A stretch of DNA of 64,000 bases from JACPNO01 sp963825405 (GTDB lineage: Bacteria > Acidobacteriota > Terriglobia > Bryobacterales > Bryobacteraceae): positions 124,001 to 188,000 of the forward strand of contig CAWGTB010000005.1 of the NCBI GenBank assembly GCA_963825405.1, read 5' to 3'. The notes beneath the pieces are model-generated. The model saw only the letters and a list, made by a program, of their open reading frames with translations. It did no database searches and was not told the DNA's origin. Shown one piece after another: positions 36,263 to 45,181 of this stretch. Positions within the stretch are counted from its first letter, which is position 1. Each line of letters opens with the position of its first letter. The translations under genes were made by a program, and so were the position numbers.

Positions 36263-37776
36263 ATCCGGCTGATTTACTGCTGGCGCTGCCGCTGGCGGGT
36301 TTTTTGCTGACGTTGTTTCTGCCGCGCGATCAACATAAAGCCATTCGCATTGTCACGCTTCTGGTGGCCATCGCAGCTTTCCTGGTTTCGCTGGCGCTCG
36401 CCGCCGGTTTTCGCGCCGACACCGCGGGGCACCAGTTCATCACCGACTTCGTCTGGATCACTTCGCCGGAGATTCACTATCGCGTGGGCGTCGATGGCAT
36501 CAGCCTCTGGCTGGTGCTGCTTTCCACTTTTCTAACGCCTATCGCGATGTTAATATCCTGGCGCTCGATCGACAAGCGCATCAAGGAATTCTACGGACTG
36601 CTGCTGCTGCTCGAATTCGGGCTGATTGGCGTCTTCCTTTCGCTCGATCTGTTTCTGTTCTACGTTTTCTGGGAAGTTTCGCTCGTTCCGATGTATTTCC
36701 TGATCGGCATTTGGGGCCACGAGCGCCGCATCTATGCCGCCGTCAAGTTTTTCCTGTATACGATGGCGGGCTCGGTGCTGATGCTGACAGCGATTATCTA
36801 TCTCTACAATCGCGCGGGAACTTTCAACTACACCAGCATTATTGAGCAAATGACCGGCGGCCGCATCACGCTCACCAGCGTGGAACAGATGCTGTTGTTC
36901 CTCGCATTCTTCATCGCCTTCGCTATCAAAGTGCCGCTGTTTCCGCTGCATACGTGGCTGCCGGATGCGCACGTCGAAGCGCCTACGGCGGGTTCGGTCA
37001 TGCTGGCGTCCGTCATGCTGAAGATGGGCACTTACGGACTGGTGCGTTTCTGCCTGCCGCTGTTTCCGGAAGCCGCGCGGCGTTGCGCGCCTTGGATCGT
37101 AACGCTGGCCATCATCGGCATTATTTACGGCGCGCTGGTGGCGATGGTGCAGCCCAACATGAAGAAGCTGGTGGCGTATTCGTCGGTGAGCCACCTGGGT
37201 TTCGTCGTGCTCGGCATCTTTTCGTTCACGCAGATTGGACTGGACGGCGCGGTCTACCAGATGTTGAATCACGGAATTTCGACCGGCGCGCTGTTCGTGC
37301 TGGTGGGATATCTTTACGAGCGTCGCCATTCGCTGGTCATCGCCGATTTTGGCGGCGTGGCTACGGTCGCGCCGTGGCTGTCCACTGTTTTCCTGATCAC
37401 GACCCTGGCGAGCGTCGGCCTGCCCTTGCTGAATAATTTTGTCGGCGAGTTTCTGGTGCTGCAGGGCGCGGCCCAGGCTTACTTCCGCTGGACGGTGTTC
37501 GCGTCCATCGGCGTAATCTTATCGGCGTGCTACATGCTGTGGCTTTACCAGCGCATTTTCTATGGCGAGACGCCGGAGCCGGTCCGCTCTCACGTGATGG
37601 ACCTGCGCCCGCGCGAGTGGGCGGCCATAGTGCCCCTGATCGTGATGATGGTCTGGATGGGCGTCTATTCGCAGACGTTTCTGCCCGCGGTGAGCCGCTC
37701 GACCGCCGCCATTCTCGAACAGACCAAAATGAACGTGCGTTTCCAGGTGAAGATGGAGCTGCCGCATGCCCGCTGA
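36259..37776 (+). CDS. nuoM: NADH-quinone oxidoreductase subunit M
   Basis: 505 residues, about 14 helices. FWEVSLVPMYFLIGIWGHERR, LPDAHVEAPTAGSVMLASVMLKMGTYGLVRF and KKLVAYSSVSHLGFV carry the conserved channel residues. Proton-pumping antiporter-like subunit. Overlaps nuoN by eleven bases. Confidence 0.96.
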   Translation: MNPADLLLALPLAGFLLTLFLPRDQHKAIRIVTLLVAIAAFLVSLALAAGFRADTAGHQFITDFVWITSPEIHYRVGVDGISLWLVLLSTFLTPIAMLISWRSIDKRIKEFYGLLLLLEFGLIGVFLSLDLFLFYVFWEVSLVPMYFLIGIWGHERRIYAAVKFFLYTMAGSVLMLTAIIYLYNRAGTFNYTSIIEQMTGGRITLTSVEQMLLFLAFFIAFAIKVPLFPLHTWLPDAHVEAPTAGSVMLASVMLKMGTYGLVRFCLPLFPEAARRCAPWIVTLAIIGIIYGALVAMVQPNMKKLVAYSSVSHLGFVVLGIFSFTQIGLDGAVYQMLNHGISTGALFVLVGYLYERRHSLVIADFGGVATVAPWLSTVFLITTLASVGLPLLNNFVGEFLVLQGAAQAYFRWTVFASIGVILSACYMLWLYQRIFYGETPEPVRSHVMDLRPREWAAIVPLIVMMVWMGVYSQTFLPAVSRSTAAILEQTKMNVRFQVKMELPHAR

Positions 37777-39232
37777 GTTCATGCCAAGCGGCGTGGAACT
37801 GGTCCGCTTCCTTCCCGAAATTCTGCTGACCATTGCGGGAACGCTGCTGATGGTGATCGAAGCGGTGGCTGGACGCCGCTGGCCAAATCTTTACGGGAAT
37901 CTGTCGCTGGTCGCGCTGGTAGCCGCGCTGGGCGCGACTTGGAACGCGTATCAAGTTCCCGGCCCCGCGTTTTCCGGCATGCTACTGGCGGATGGGTTCG
38001 CGGCGTTTTTCCGCCTGCTGGTGATCGGCGTCGGCATCTTGACGGTGCTGGCTTCGTATCGATTCCTGGCCCGCGAGCAAGTGGAGACGGGCGAATATCA
38101 CGCGCTGATTTTGTTTTCCGTGGTGGGGCAGTCCGTGATGGTGACCGCCTCAGAGCTAATCATGATTTTCATCGGTCTGGAGATTTCGTCCATTGCGACC
38201 TACGTGCTGGCCGGTTATTTGCGCGATGACAAGCGCGCTAACGAAGCGGCGCTGAAGTATTTCCTGCTGGGATCTTTCGCCACGGCATTTTTTCTCTACG
38301 GCATCGCGTTGATCTATGGCATGACGGGATCGACCAATCTGATCGCCATTCACAACATCCTGGCCATGCGCGTGAGTGCGCCGCCGGCGGCGCTGGTGGC
38401 GGTGGCGGCGGCGCTGATGTCGGTCGGATTGGGATTCAAAGTTTCCGCAGCGCCTTTTCAAATTTGGGCGCCGGACGTCTACCAGGGCGCGCCTACGCCG
38501 GTGACGGCTTTCATGTCGGCCGGCCCGAAAGCGGCGGCTTTCGCCATTCTGCTGCGAATTTTCATGACGGCTTTCGCGCCCATCGGATCGGATTGGGAGC
38601 GGCTAGTCTGGATCTCGGCGCTGCTCTCGATGACTATCGGAAATTTCGCCGCGCTCACACAATCCAACGTAAAGCGATTGCTGGCGTACAGCTCGATTGC
38701 GCATGCGGGTTACGTGCTGGTGGCGCTGGCGGCGCGCTCTGAGATCGGCACGGCGGCAGCGATGTTCTACCTGGCCGCCTACGCGCTGATGAATGTGGGG
38801 GCGCTGGCGGTGGTGGCGCACCTTTCCGGCAAAGGCGAACGTTTCCTGAATGTGGACGATTTCGCGGGCCTGGGCGTGCGGCAACCGCTCACCGCGGCGC
38901 TGCTGACCATCTTTTTGCTGTCGTTCATCGGCGTGCCGTTGACGGCGGGATTTTTCGGCAAGTTTTATATTTTCAAGGCCGCGCTGCAATCGCATCTGGT
39001 CTGGCTGACGGTGCTGGGACTGCTCAACAGCGCTGTGGCGGCGTACTACTACCTGCGGATTCTGGTGGTGATGTACATGCACGAGCCAAGTGAAGCCGCG
39101 ATGGAAATCGAGCCGCTGGGAACGGGTATGCGGCTGGCGCTGATTATGGGTGCGCTGGGGACTTTCGTGCTGGGGATTTTTCCGTCAAGCGTGATTGAGT
39201 TTGCGGGGAAGTCTGCGGCGTTGGTCCGGTGA
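37766..39232 (+). CDS. nuoN: NADH-quinone oxidoreductase subunit N
   Basis: 488 residues from ATG 37766; ATG 37781 would also serve. Fourteen or so helices, with GLEISSIATYVLAGYLRDD, APDVYQGAPTPVTAFMSAGPKAAAF and VKRLLAYSSIAHAGYVLVAL. Last gene of the operon; a long inverted repeat follows. Confidence 0.96.
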   Translation: MPAEFMPSGVELVRFLPEILLTIAGTLLMVIEAVAGRRWPNLYGNLSLVALVAALGATWNAYQVPGPAFSGMLLADGFAAFFRLLVIGVGILTVLASYRFLAREQVETGEYHALILFSVVGQSVMVTASELIMIFIGLEISSIATYVLAGYLRDDKRANEAALKYFLLGSFATAFFLYGIALIYGMTGSTNLIAIHNILAMRVSAPPAALVAVAAALMSVGLGFKVSAAPFQIWAPDVYQGAPTPVTAFMSAGPKAAAFAILLRIFMTAFAPIGSDWERLVWISALLSMTIGNFAALTQSNVKRLLAYSSIAHAGYVLVALAARSEIGTAAAMFYLAAYALMNVGALAVVAHLSGKGERFLNVDDFAGLGVRQPLTAALLTIFLLSFIGVPLTAGFFGKFYIFKAALQSHLVWLTVLGLLNSAVAAYYYLRILVVMYMHEPSEAAMEIEPLGTGMRLALIMGALGTFVLGIFPSSVIEFAGKSAALVR

Positions 39233-39244
39233 AAGCCAAACACA

Positions 39245-39331
39245 TTTCTCGCAGAGACGCAGAGAACGCAGAGAAACCCAACACTTAAACACTGGATGTT
39301 TTCTCTGTGTACTCTGCGTCTCTGCGAGAAA
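39245..39331. repeat. Long inverted repeat of the GCAGAGACGCAGAG family, probable bidirectional terminator
   Basis: Twenty-base arms at 39245-39264 and 39312-39331 are perfect reverse complements. A second, imperfect pair (GCAGAGAAA with TTTTCTCTG) lies inside. It separates nuoN from the convergent cupin gene. T6 follows at about 39335-39340. Similar to the element at 17781-17834. Confidence 0.85.
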
Positions 39332-39338
39332 TTCTTTT

Positions 39339-39698
39339 TTACAACCTCTCTAGTTCACTCACCGTGAGGTCACCCTGCACGTTGCCTGTATTTAATGTTG
39401 TCCCCGGCTCGAACAGCAGGACGCTGACTTCCTCTTCCGCCACCGGACGATGTTCGACGCCGCGCGGCACCACGATGCACTCGCCTTGCTCGATCCACTC
39501 GTGCCGGTCGCGGAATTCCATGCGAAATCGTCCCGCCACCACCAGAAAGAGTTCATCCTCAGTGTCGTGATGATGCCAGACGAATTCGCCGCGAAACTTC
39601 ACCAGCTTCACGTGCTGGCCGTTCAGTTCCGCAATGATTTTCGGTTTCCAGTAATCGCTGAACTGGGCTAGCTTTTCGCGAAGATTGATCTTGTGCAT
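39339..39698 (-). CDS. Cupin-domain protein
   Basis: 119 residues, single cupin. Motif 1 FVWHHHDTEDELFLVVAGRFRMEF has three histidines and the glutamate; motif 2 is GECIVVPRGVEHRPVA. All metal ligands are present. Small cupins of this kind bind Fe, Mn or Ni; substrate unknown. Its ATG directly follows the TAA of the DUF3291 gene, so the two are cotranslated. Confidence 0.85.
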   Translation of the reverse strand: MHKINLREKLAQFSDYWKPKIIAELNGQHVKLVKFRGEFVWHHHDTEDELFLVVAGRFRMEFRDRHEWIEQGECIVVPRGVEHRPVAEEEVSVLLFEPGTTLNTGNVQGDLTVSELERL

Positions 39699-40499
39699 TT
39701 AGCGCCGCACTTCTTCCACTACGCTCGCGCCGCGTGAGCCATCGCCGCTGGTCCAACGCCAATATTCCTGGAGACGGACGCGGCCATCGGGCAGCAATTC
39801 GGGCGCCGACCAGCACACGCCGGTGCGAATATCGCCGTCCTGGTTGACGTGCTGATAGCGCATGTTGAGAAATCCCGCCGTGTCCGGAACGGCGATCAGC
39901 GTGCCGAAGCGAACTTTGCCGCCTTCATACGTGGCCCAAATTGTTTCGTCGCGCTGGCGGTAATGAAACTCCGTGCTGCCGCCGGCGTCGCCGTTGGCGG
40001 TGTTGGCCTGGCTGATGAGCGTGCGCCGGTCGTAGTCGATCGGATTCGCCGGCGGCGCGGGAAACCGCTTGGCAAATGTGAACGCCATGGGCGTCTCCCC
40101 GTAATCGTCGAGATGCGCGAGTCGCGTCTTGCCGTCTTCGACGGTCGGAATTTCACCCGCCGGAATCCACCAGAGCGCGCTGATCGCGCCGGCGTATTTT
40201 TCAAACCAGCGCTTGCGATCGCGCAGCACCGGTGCGTGATGCGACTTGTAAACGTACGCTTGCAGCGCTTCGACCGATTCCCACACCGACATGTTGAACA
40301 GGATCAGCGGATCGGGCAGCGGCCGCGCGCTGGTGGCGTTGCCGCCTTCGGTCTGAAAGCGCCACACGAAGCCGGGGCTGGCATCCGCTACGGCATTGAC
40401 GGGATCGAGCTGGGCCACGAAATCCGCCATGAGCGGATCTTCGAGCGGAGCGCGCATCCGCGCGATATTGACTTGGGCGATGTGAAATCGCTTGGCCAT
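39699..40499 (-). CDS. DUF3291 protein with C-terminal lipocalin-like domain
   Basis: 266 residues. The first about 145 match the DUF3291 family (FHIAQVNIARMRAPLEDPLMADFVAQLDPVNA, FNMSVWESVEALQAYVYKSHHAPVLRDR), a dimeric ferredoxin-like fold. From residue 160 a separate beta-barrel-like domain begins (TEFHYRQRDETIWATYEGGKVRFGTLIAV, RLQEYWRWTSGDGSRGASVVEE); it resembles small proteins often labelled N-acetylglutamate synthase. A two-domain combination of unknown function, coupled to the cupin gene. Confidence 0.75.
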   Translation of the reverse strand: MAKRFHIAQVNIARMRAPLEDPLMADFVAQLDPVNAVADASPGFVWRFQTEGGNATSARPLPDPLILFNMSVWESVEALQAYVYKSHHAPVLRDRKRWFEKYAGAISALWWIPAGEIPTVEDGKTRLAHLDDYGETPMAFTFAKRFPAPPANPIDYDRRTLISQANTANGDAGGSTEFHYRQRDETIWATYEGGKVRFGTLIAVPDTAGFLNMRYQHVNQDGDIRTGVCWSAPELLPDGRVRLQEYWRWTSGDGSRGASVVEEVRR

Positions 40500-40512
40500 C
40501 GGAACCTCCGGA

Positions 40513-41067
40513 CTAAGCGGGCTTGATCGATTTCGACGGGCTGATCAGGATGTGCGCGTTGCGGCCTTCCATGCGCGGCATGCTTTCCACGGTGCCGTAC
40601 GTCGCGAGATCCTCGGCAAAGCGGGTGAGCAGCTTCTTGCCCAGATCGGTGTGGGCGATTTCGCGGCCGCGGAACTGGACGACAGCCTTCACGCGATTGC
40701 CTTCCTTCAGAAAGCGGATGGCGTGATTTTTCTTGAAATCGTAATCGTGGTCGTCGGTGTTGGGGCGGAACTTCAGCTCCTTCACCTGCACGACGTGCTG
40801 CTTTTTCTTGGCCTCGTGCTGCTTCTTCTTGAGCTCGTACTGATAGTGGCCGTAGTCGATGGCTTTGGCCACAGGAGGCACGGCGGTGGGCGACACCACC
40901 ACCAGATCGAGCCCCATCTCCTGTGCCTTGCGCAGCGCGGCGGCTGTCGGCATCACTTCCGCGGTGCCGTCCGGAAACACAGCCCGGACCTCGCGGAATC
41001 GGATGGACTCGTTTACGTTCTCTCGGCGGCTGGGCTTGCGCGGGGGGAAGTTTCGGCCTGGATACAT
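40513..41067 (-). CDS. infC: Translation initiation factor IF-3
   Basis: 184 residues. N-domain NESIRFREVRAVFPDG, linker IDYGHYQYELKKKQHEAKKKQ, and C-domain VQVKELKFRPNTDDHDYDFKKNHAIRFLKEG with VQFRGREIAH. It blocks subunit joining and checks the start codon on the 30S subunit. The start at 41067 lacks a ribosome site; infC often uses a rare start codon, so the true one may be upstream. rpmI and rplT, the usual downstream partners, are absent; a DUF3291 gene follows after 13 bases. Confidence 0.92.
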   Translation of the reverse strand: MYPGRNFPPRKPSRRENVNESIRFREVRAVFPDGTAEVMPTAAALRKAQEMGLDLVVVSPTAVPPVAKAIDYGHYQYELKKKQHEAKKKQHVVQVKELKFRPNTDDHDYDFKKNHAIRFLKEGNRVKAVVQFRGREIAHTDLGKKLLTRFAEDLATYGTVESMPRMEGRNAHILISPSKSIKPA

Positions 41068-41638
41068 GTTTAAGCTGGAAGCGTTATAGACCCGTTCAGC
41101 GTTCAGTTTACTTGGATTCGCGTCAATTAGCAACAGAAGGAGGTAGCTGTGGGCTAGCTTGAAACGTCTCAGCTTGAGCGCGATTAGGATCGCGCATCCT
41201 GGCCATTGAACGGATCATGACGGGAAGTTCGACAGTATTCATTGAGCACGATGCACACATCGCGACCATTCGCGGAAATCGTTTCGGATCCACAGGGGTC
41301 TCCGCGGATCAGGCTACCGTGGCAACGTAAGCGCCAATGCTGCCTGAAGTACCGCGCTCCAGACGCAGACGGCTGTCCTAGTTGCCAGGAACCAGATCGT
41401 GCAATTCCACGACCGGCGTTATGTCCACTGTCGAACTGCCGGCTGCGATGTCCCCAAGCTATCAAGTCGCTGGACTCGGTTGCACGACCGGATAATCACC
41501 CGACATGTTCAAGGATCTCTGTTCATCTGCTTCACGTACTGCCCAAGCCAGCCGCTGGAGCTATGAGACAGTTGCATCCGCCATGACTCAGAGCAATCCG
41601 ATAGCCCGAATGCGACACCGTTGAGATAGGGTTGAGAT
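41068..41638. other. Long intergenic region, no recognisable gene
   Basis: About 570 bases upstream of both divergent genes. Short open frames exist on both strands (for example 41242-41586 plus and 41184-41465 minus). They lack ribosome sites, familiar motifs and plausible composition. A tandem GTTGAGATA-GGGTTGAGATA lies at about 41621-41640 just before the plus-strand gene, and CGTTCAGCGTTCAG near 41092. The region may contain the infC leader or a decayed gene. Confidence 0.5.
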
Positions 41639-42866
41639 ATGATGCGCCTCATGACGTTTCGCGCCCTCATTCTGCTGGCCAGCCTGGCCCCGCTCATCGC
41701 ACGCGCAGTCCGCCGGCACCGGTCCCAGGCCTGTTACGGCGCAAGAATTCGGCATTATGGCGTGGGGCGGATCGCCTTCCGATCCTGAACAACTCTACGC
41801 CATGCAGCAGGCCGGCCTGAATATTTCCGGCTTCTGCCGCGCCGAAGACGTCGGGCAGGTTCACGGCGTGGGACTCACCTGCTTTCTGAGCGATCCCAAG
41901 ATTACCGATGCCGACTGGCGCACCAACGCGTCCGACGCCGAAATGCGCGCCAAGGCGGAAGAGTTGGCCAAGATCGTTTCCGGGAATCCCGCGGTGCTCG
42001 GCTTCATGCTGACCGACGAGCCCTCGATGAGCGGCCTTCCCGGCCTGGGACGGCGTCGCCGCGCGCTGCGCGCAGCCATGCCGGACAAATGGGCGTACCT
42101 GAATCTTTTCCCCTCGCATGTCAGCGAGAAAACCATGGGCACCGCGGACTACGAAGCCTACGTGCGCGCGGCATTCGACGCCGTCGCGCCGCCGTTCCTG
42201 AGCTATGACAATTACTCGCTGCTCAACGGCGAGATGCAGGAACGCTTTTTCACCAACCTGGAAATTTTCCGCCGTATCGCGCAGGAAAAGAAAACGCAAT
42301 TCTGGAATTGCATTCTGGCCAACGCGCATTTCAATTACATGGAGCCTTCCGACGCCACGCTGCACCTGCAGGTCTACAGCACGCTGGCGTATGGCGGCCG
42401 CGGCATTCAATACTTCACGTACTTCACGCCCAATGTCGGCAACTACCGGCTGGGCGCCGTCGATCCGTTCGGCAACAAGACCGCGACCTGGGACATGCTG
42501 CGCCGCGTCAATCTGGAAATCCATGCGCTCGCGCCCACGCTGATCGGCCTGCGCAGCACCGGCGTGTTTCATTCGCCGCTCGCCGATACGCGTTTGGTCG
42601 AGAGCGTGACCATGACGCAGAGCCCGTTCATCAAGCCGCCGGCCACACCGAAATTTCTCGTCGGCGAGTTCGAAGACGCGAAAGGCCGCGGCTACTTCAT
42701 GCTGGTCAACAAGGACCTGCAGCAGTCCTTCCGCTTCACAGTGAAGCTGCGGCGCGCCGGCGCGAAGCTGGTGCGCATCTCGCCCTACACGGGCCAGGAA
42801 GAGCCGTTCAGCGGCGAAATGGATTGGATCGGGCCTGGAGCGGGCATTCTGCTTCGGGTCGAGTGA
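41639..42866 (+). CDS. Secreted glycosyl-hydrolase-like (TIM-barrel) hypothetical protein, one frameshift
   Basis: Signal peptide MMRLMTFRALILLASLAPLIARA, then a frame change near 41705 (probably two bases lost from a GC repeat) into QSAGTGPRPVTAQEFGIMAWGG. The body has barrel-like signs: GIMAWGGSPSDPEQLYAM, LGFMLTDEPSMSG with an acid residue after a strand, FLSYDNYSLL, and GGRGIQYFTYFTP. It ends in a beta-sandwich (GYFMLVNKDLQQSFRFTVKL). This matches beta-galactosidase-like clan-A architecture, but no named family is certain. The permease GTG starts three bases after the stop. Confidence 0.6.
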
Positions 42867-42869
42867 TCC

Positions 42870-44243
42870 GTGGCGTTTCCGCAGGAAGGTCTTCGCCGTC
42901 AGCTTGGCTTCACGGCGGTCGCCGCTATTGTCGCCGGCGACATGCTGGGCTCGGGCGTATTCTTCACGCCGGGTGAGCTGGCCGCCGTCGCGCATTCCTC
43001 CTGGCAGGTGTATTTTTTCTGGTCGCTGGCAGGGATCATCACGCTCTGTGGCGCGCTCACGTTGGCGGAGTTGAGCAGCCGCCTGCCGCACTCCGGCGCC
43101 AGCTTTCACATCATCCGGGAAGCGTTCGGCCCGTTCTGGGCTTTCTTGAAAATCTGGATGGAGATGTTCGTAAGCGGGCCTGGCTCGACGGCGGGAGTGG
43201 CAATCGTCTTCGGAACTTATTTCGCCGAGTTTGCCGGAATTCGCACGCCATACGGCCCTGTGATTTGTGGAGTAGTGGCGATTGTGTTTCTCGCCGCCAT
43301 CAACCTGATGGGCGTCACGTGGGGCGGCTGGACGCAGGTGCTGCTCACGGCCGTGAAAATTGGCGCGCTGCTGGCGTTGGTGGGGGGCACGCTTTTCATC
43401 GTGGGACGGGTTCCCGCGCCAGAGACCGCGCAGGCTGCGGCGAGCGGCGGCGGATTGTTTGCTCTGCTGAAGTTGGTGGGGCTCGGCCTCGGCGCGGTGA
43501 TGTTCACCTATGACGGCTGGGTGGACGTGACGCACGTGGCGGGCGAGGTCGTGAATCCGGCCAAGAATATGAGCGGCGGTTTGTACTGCGGAGTGGGCGC
43601 GGTAATGGCGATTTATCTGCTGGTGAACTACGCGTACCTGCGTGTCGTGCCACTCGCGGGAATGCGGGAAGCGCCTACATTGGTGGCTTCGCGCGTGGCC
43701 GAACGCGTTTTCGGACCAGCCGGCGGAAGCTTTATCACCGTGCTTATCATGATTTCGATATTTGGCGCCTTGGGCGGGTTAGTGATGACGCTTCCGCGCC
43801 TGATCTTCAGCGCTGCCTCGCGATATAAGGTCGCGGCCGGACCGGCCAGCGCCGCGTATGGCGTGTTGAGCGGCCTGGCAAGCGTCTCCGCCCGCACGGC
43901 GGTACCGGCGGGAGCGATTGCCTATAGCGCCGTGCTCTCCTGCATCGCGCTGATTTTCTTCGGTTCTTTCAGCCGCATCGTCAATTTCATCGTGGTACCG
44001 ATTCAGGCCATCAACATTTTGATGGTGGCCGCGGTGTTCAAACTGCGCGGTTCAAACCGCGAGGAAAAAGAAATTTACCGGACGCCCGGGTATCCGCTGA
44101 CGCCGCTAGTTTATATTGTTGTGATGACCGCGTTCTTGCTCAGCGCCCTTTACTATCGGCCCATGGACACATTGATCGGCGTCGCCATCACCTCTACCGG
44201 CATCCCTGTTTACCGTTGGATCGGCAAGAAGGATCTGGCATGA
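42870..44243 (+). CDS. APC-superfamily amino acid permease
   Basis: 457 residues, about 12 helices, GTG start. Helix 1 has GDMLGSGVFFTPGELA (substrate-binding unwound segment), helix 6 has GLGAVMFTYDGWVDVTHVAGEVVNPAKNM, and the C-terminus has REEKEIYRTPGYPLTPLVY, as in LAT/SteT-type exchangers. The stop overlaps the next start as ATGA, so the transporter is coupled to an arginine-deiminase-type enzyme. An arginine or guanidino substrate is therefore likely. Confidence 0.88.
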   Translation: MAFPQEGLRRQLGFTAVAAIVAGDMLGSGVFFTPGELAAVAHSSWQVYFFWSLAGIITLCGALTLAELSSRLPHSGASFHIIREAFGPFWAFLKIWMEMFVSGPGSTAGVAIVFGTYFAEFAGIRTPYGPVICGVVAIVFLAAINLMGVTWGGWTQVLLTAVKIGALLALVGGTLFIVGRVPAPETAQAAASGGGLFALLKLVGLGLGAVMFTYDGWVDVTHVAGEVVNPAKNMSGGLYCGVGAVMAIYLLVNYAYLRVVPLAGMREAPTLVASRVAERVFGPAGGSFITVLIMISIFGALGGLVMTLPRLIFSAASRYKVAAGPASAAYGVLSGLASVSARTAVPAGAIAYSAVLSCIALIFFGSFSRIVNFIVVPIQAINILMVAAVFKLRGSNREEKEIYRTPGYPLTPLVYIVVMTAFLLSALYYRPMDTLIGVAITSTGIPVYRWIGKKDLA

Positions 44244-45178
44244 GCGCTTTCGGCGTCAAGTCCGCTTATGGCGATTTGAAGCGCGTGCTGATGCACCGTC
44301 CCGGCCGCGAGTTGGAGTGCGTCACCGGTTCCACGCTCGACGAATTCCATTTCAAACGGCCGGTGGATCGGGAAGCATTTCTGGCGGATTACGACGCCAT
44401 GCACGCGCTGTTCGTGCAGCACAATGTCGAGCCCGTAATGCTCACCGACGTGTTGAAAGATGACGTGGACGCACTGCAGTACATCGAGCGTCGCCCCAAC
44501 GTAACTTACACGCGCGACCTGGCGGCGGTGTTCGCAAGCGGCGCGGTGCTGATGTCGCCTTACCTGCGCGGGCGCTGGTGGGACCAGTGGGTGATGGGGC
44601 GCGCGTTTGAACGGCTGGGCGTGCCGGTGCTGGGCGGGATCGATGCGCCGGGGTATCTCGAAGGCGGCGGCGTCACGATGATCGGCGAGGACACGGCGGT
44701 GGCTTCGCTGTGCGATCGCGCCAATGAAACCGGCCTGCGCGCTTTGCGCGAGCTGATTCTCGGCAAGGATGTGAAGTATTTCCTGGAAGTTCCGCTGCCC
44801 TTCGGCCACATTCACATCGACGGCCTGTTTATGACGCTGGACGCCAAACTGTGTCTGGCGCATCGCAAGACGCTGGATGTATTTCCCTGCCGGCTGTTTG
44901 AAGCGGGAAAGCCTGCGCCGAGCTACGTGATGTTTCTGGAATTTCTGGATCAGCGCGGCATTGAAGTGATTCCCATCACCGACGAAGAGCGCGCCGAAGG
45001 CCACCTGAATGTCGTCGTGACGCGCCACTCGAGCACGGCGATCGGCTTCGAGCAGGCCATCCGCGTGGGCGCCGAGATGAGCCGCCACGGCTGGCGCCTG
45101 GATACGTTTCCGAGCGAAGAATTGTTCATCGGCAACGGCGGCGCGCATTGCATGACTTGTCCGGTGCTGGTGGAGTGA
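44240..45178 (+). CDS. Arginine deiminase / amidinotransferase-family enzyme
   Basis: 312 residues. Guanidine-modifying beta-propeller fold: YGDLKRVLMHRPGRELECV near the start, TYTRDLAAVF (Asp), LEGGGVTMIGEDTAV (Glu-Gly-Gly), FGHIHIDGLFMTL (catalytic His) and the C-terminal nucleophile in GNGGAHCMTCPVLVE. It hydrolyses or transfers the guanidino group of arginine or a relative. The family cannot be split further into arginine deiminase, DDAH or amidinotransferase from what is visible. Coupled to the APC permease. Confidence 0.85.
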   Translation: MSAFGVKSAYGDLKRVLMHRPGRELECVTGSTLDEFHFKRPVDREAFLADYDAMHALFVQHNVEPVMLTDVLKDDVDALQYIERRPNVTYTRDLAAVFASGAVLMSPYLRGRWWDQWVMGRAFERLGVPVLGGIDAPGYLEGGGVTMIGEDTAVASLCDRANETGLRALRELILGKDVKYFLEVPLPFGHIHIDGLFMTLDAKLCLAHRKTLDVFPCRLFEAGKPAPSYVMFLEFLDQRGIEVIPITDEERAEGHLNVVVTRHSSTAIGFEQAIRVGAEMSRHGWRLDTFPSEELFIGNGGAHCMTCPVLVE

Positions 45179-45181
45179 GAT

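Noticed and set aside
41242..41586. Possible small protein in the infC upstream gap
   Set aside because: No ribosome site, no familiar motif, and overlaps an equally open minus-strand frame.
41694..43535. 613-codon open frame on the minus strand
   Set aside because: Opposite two real plus-strand genes; rich in Arg, His and Gln as expected of an antisense frame.
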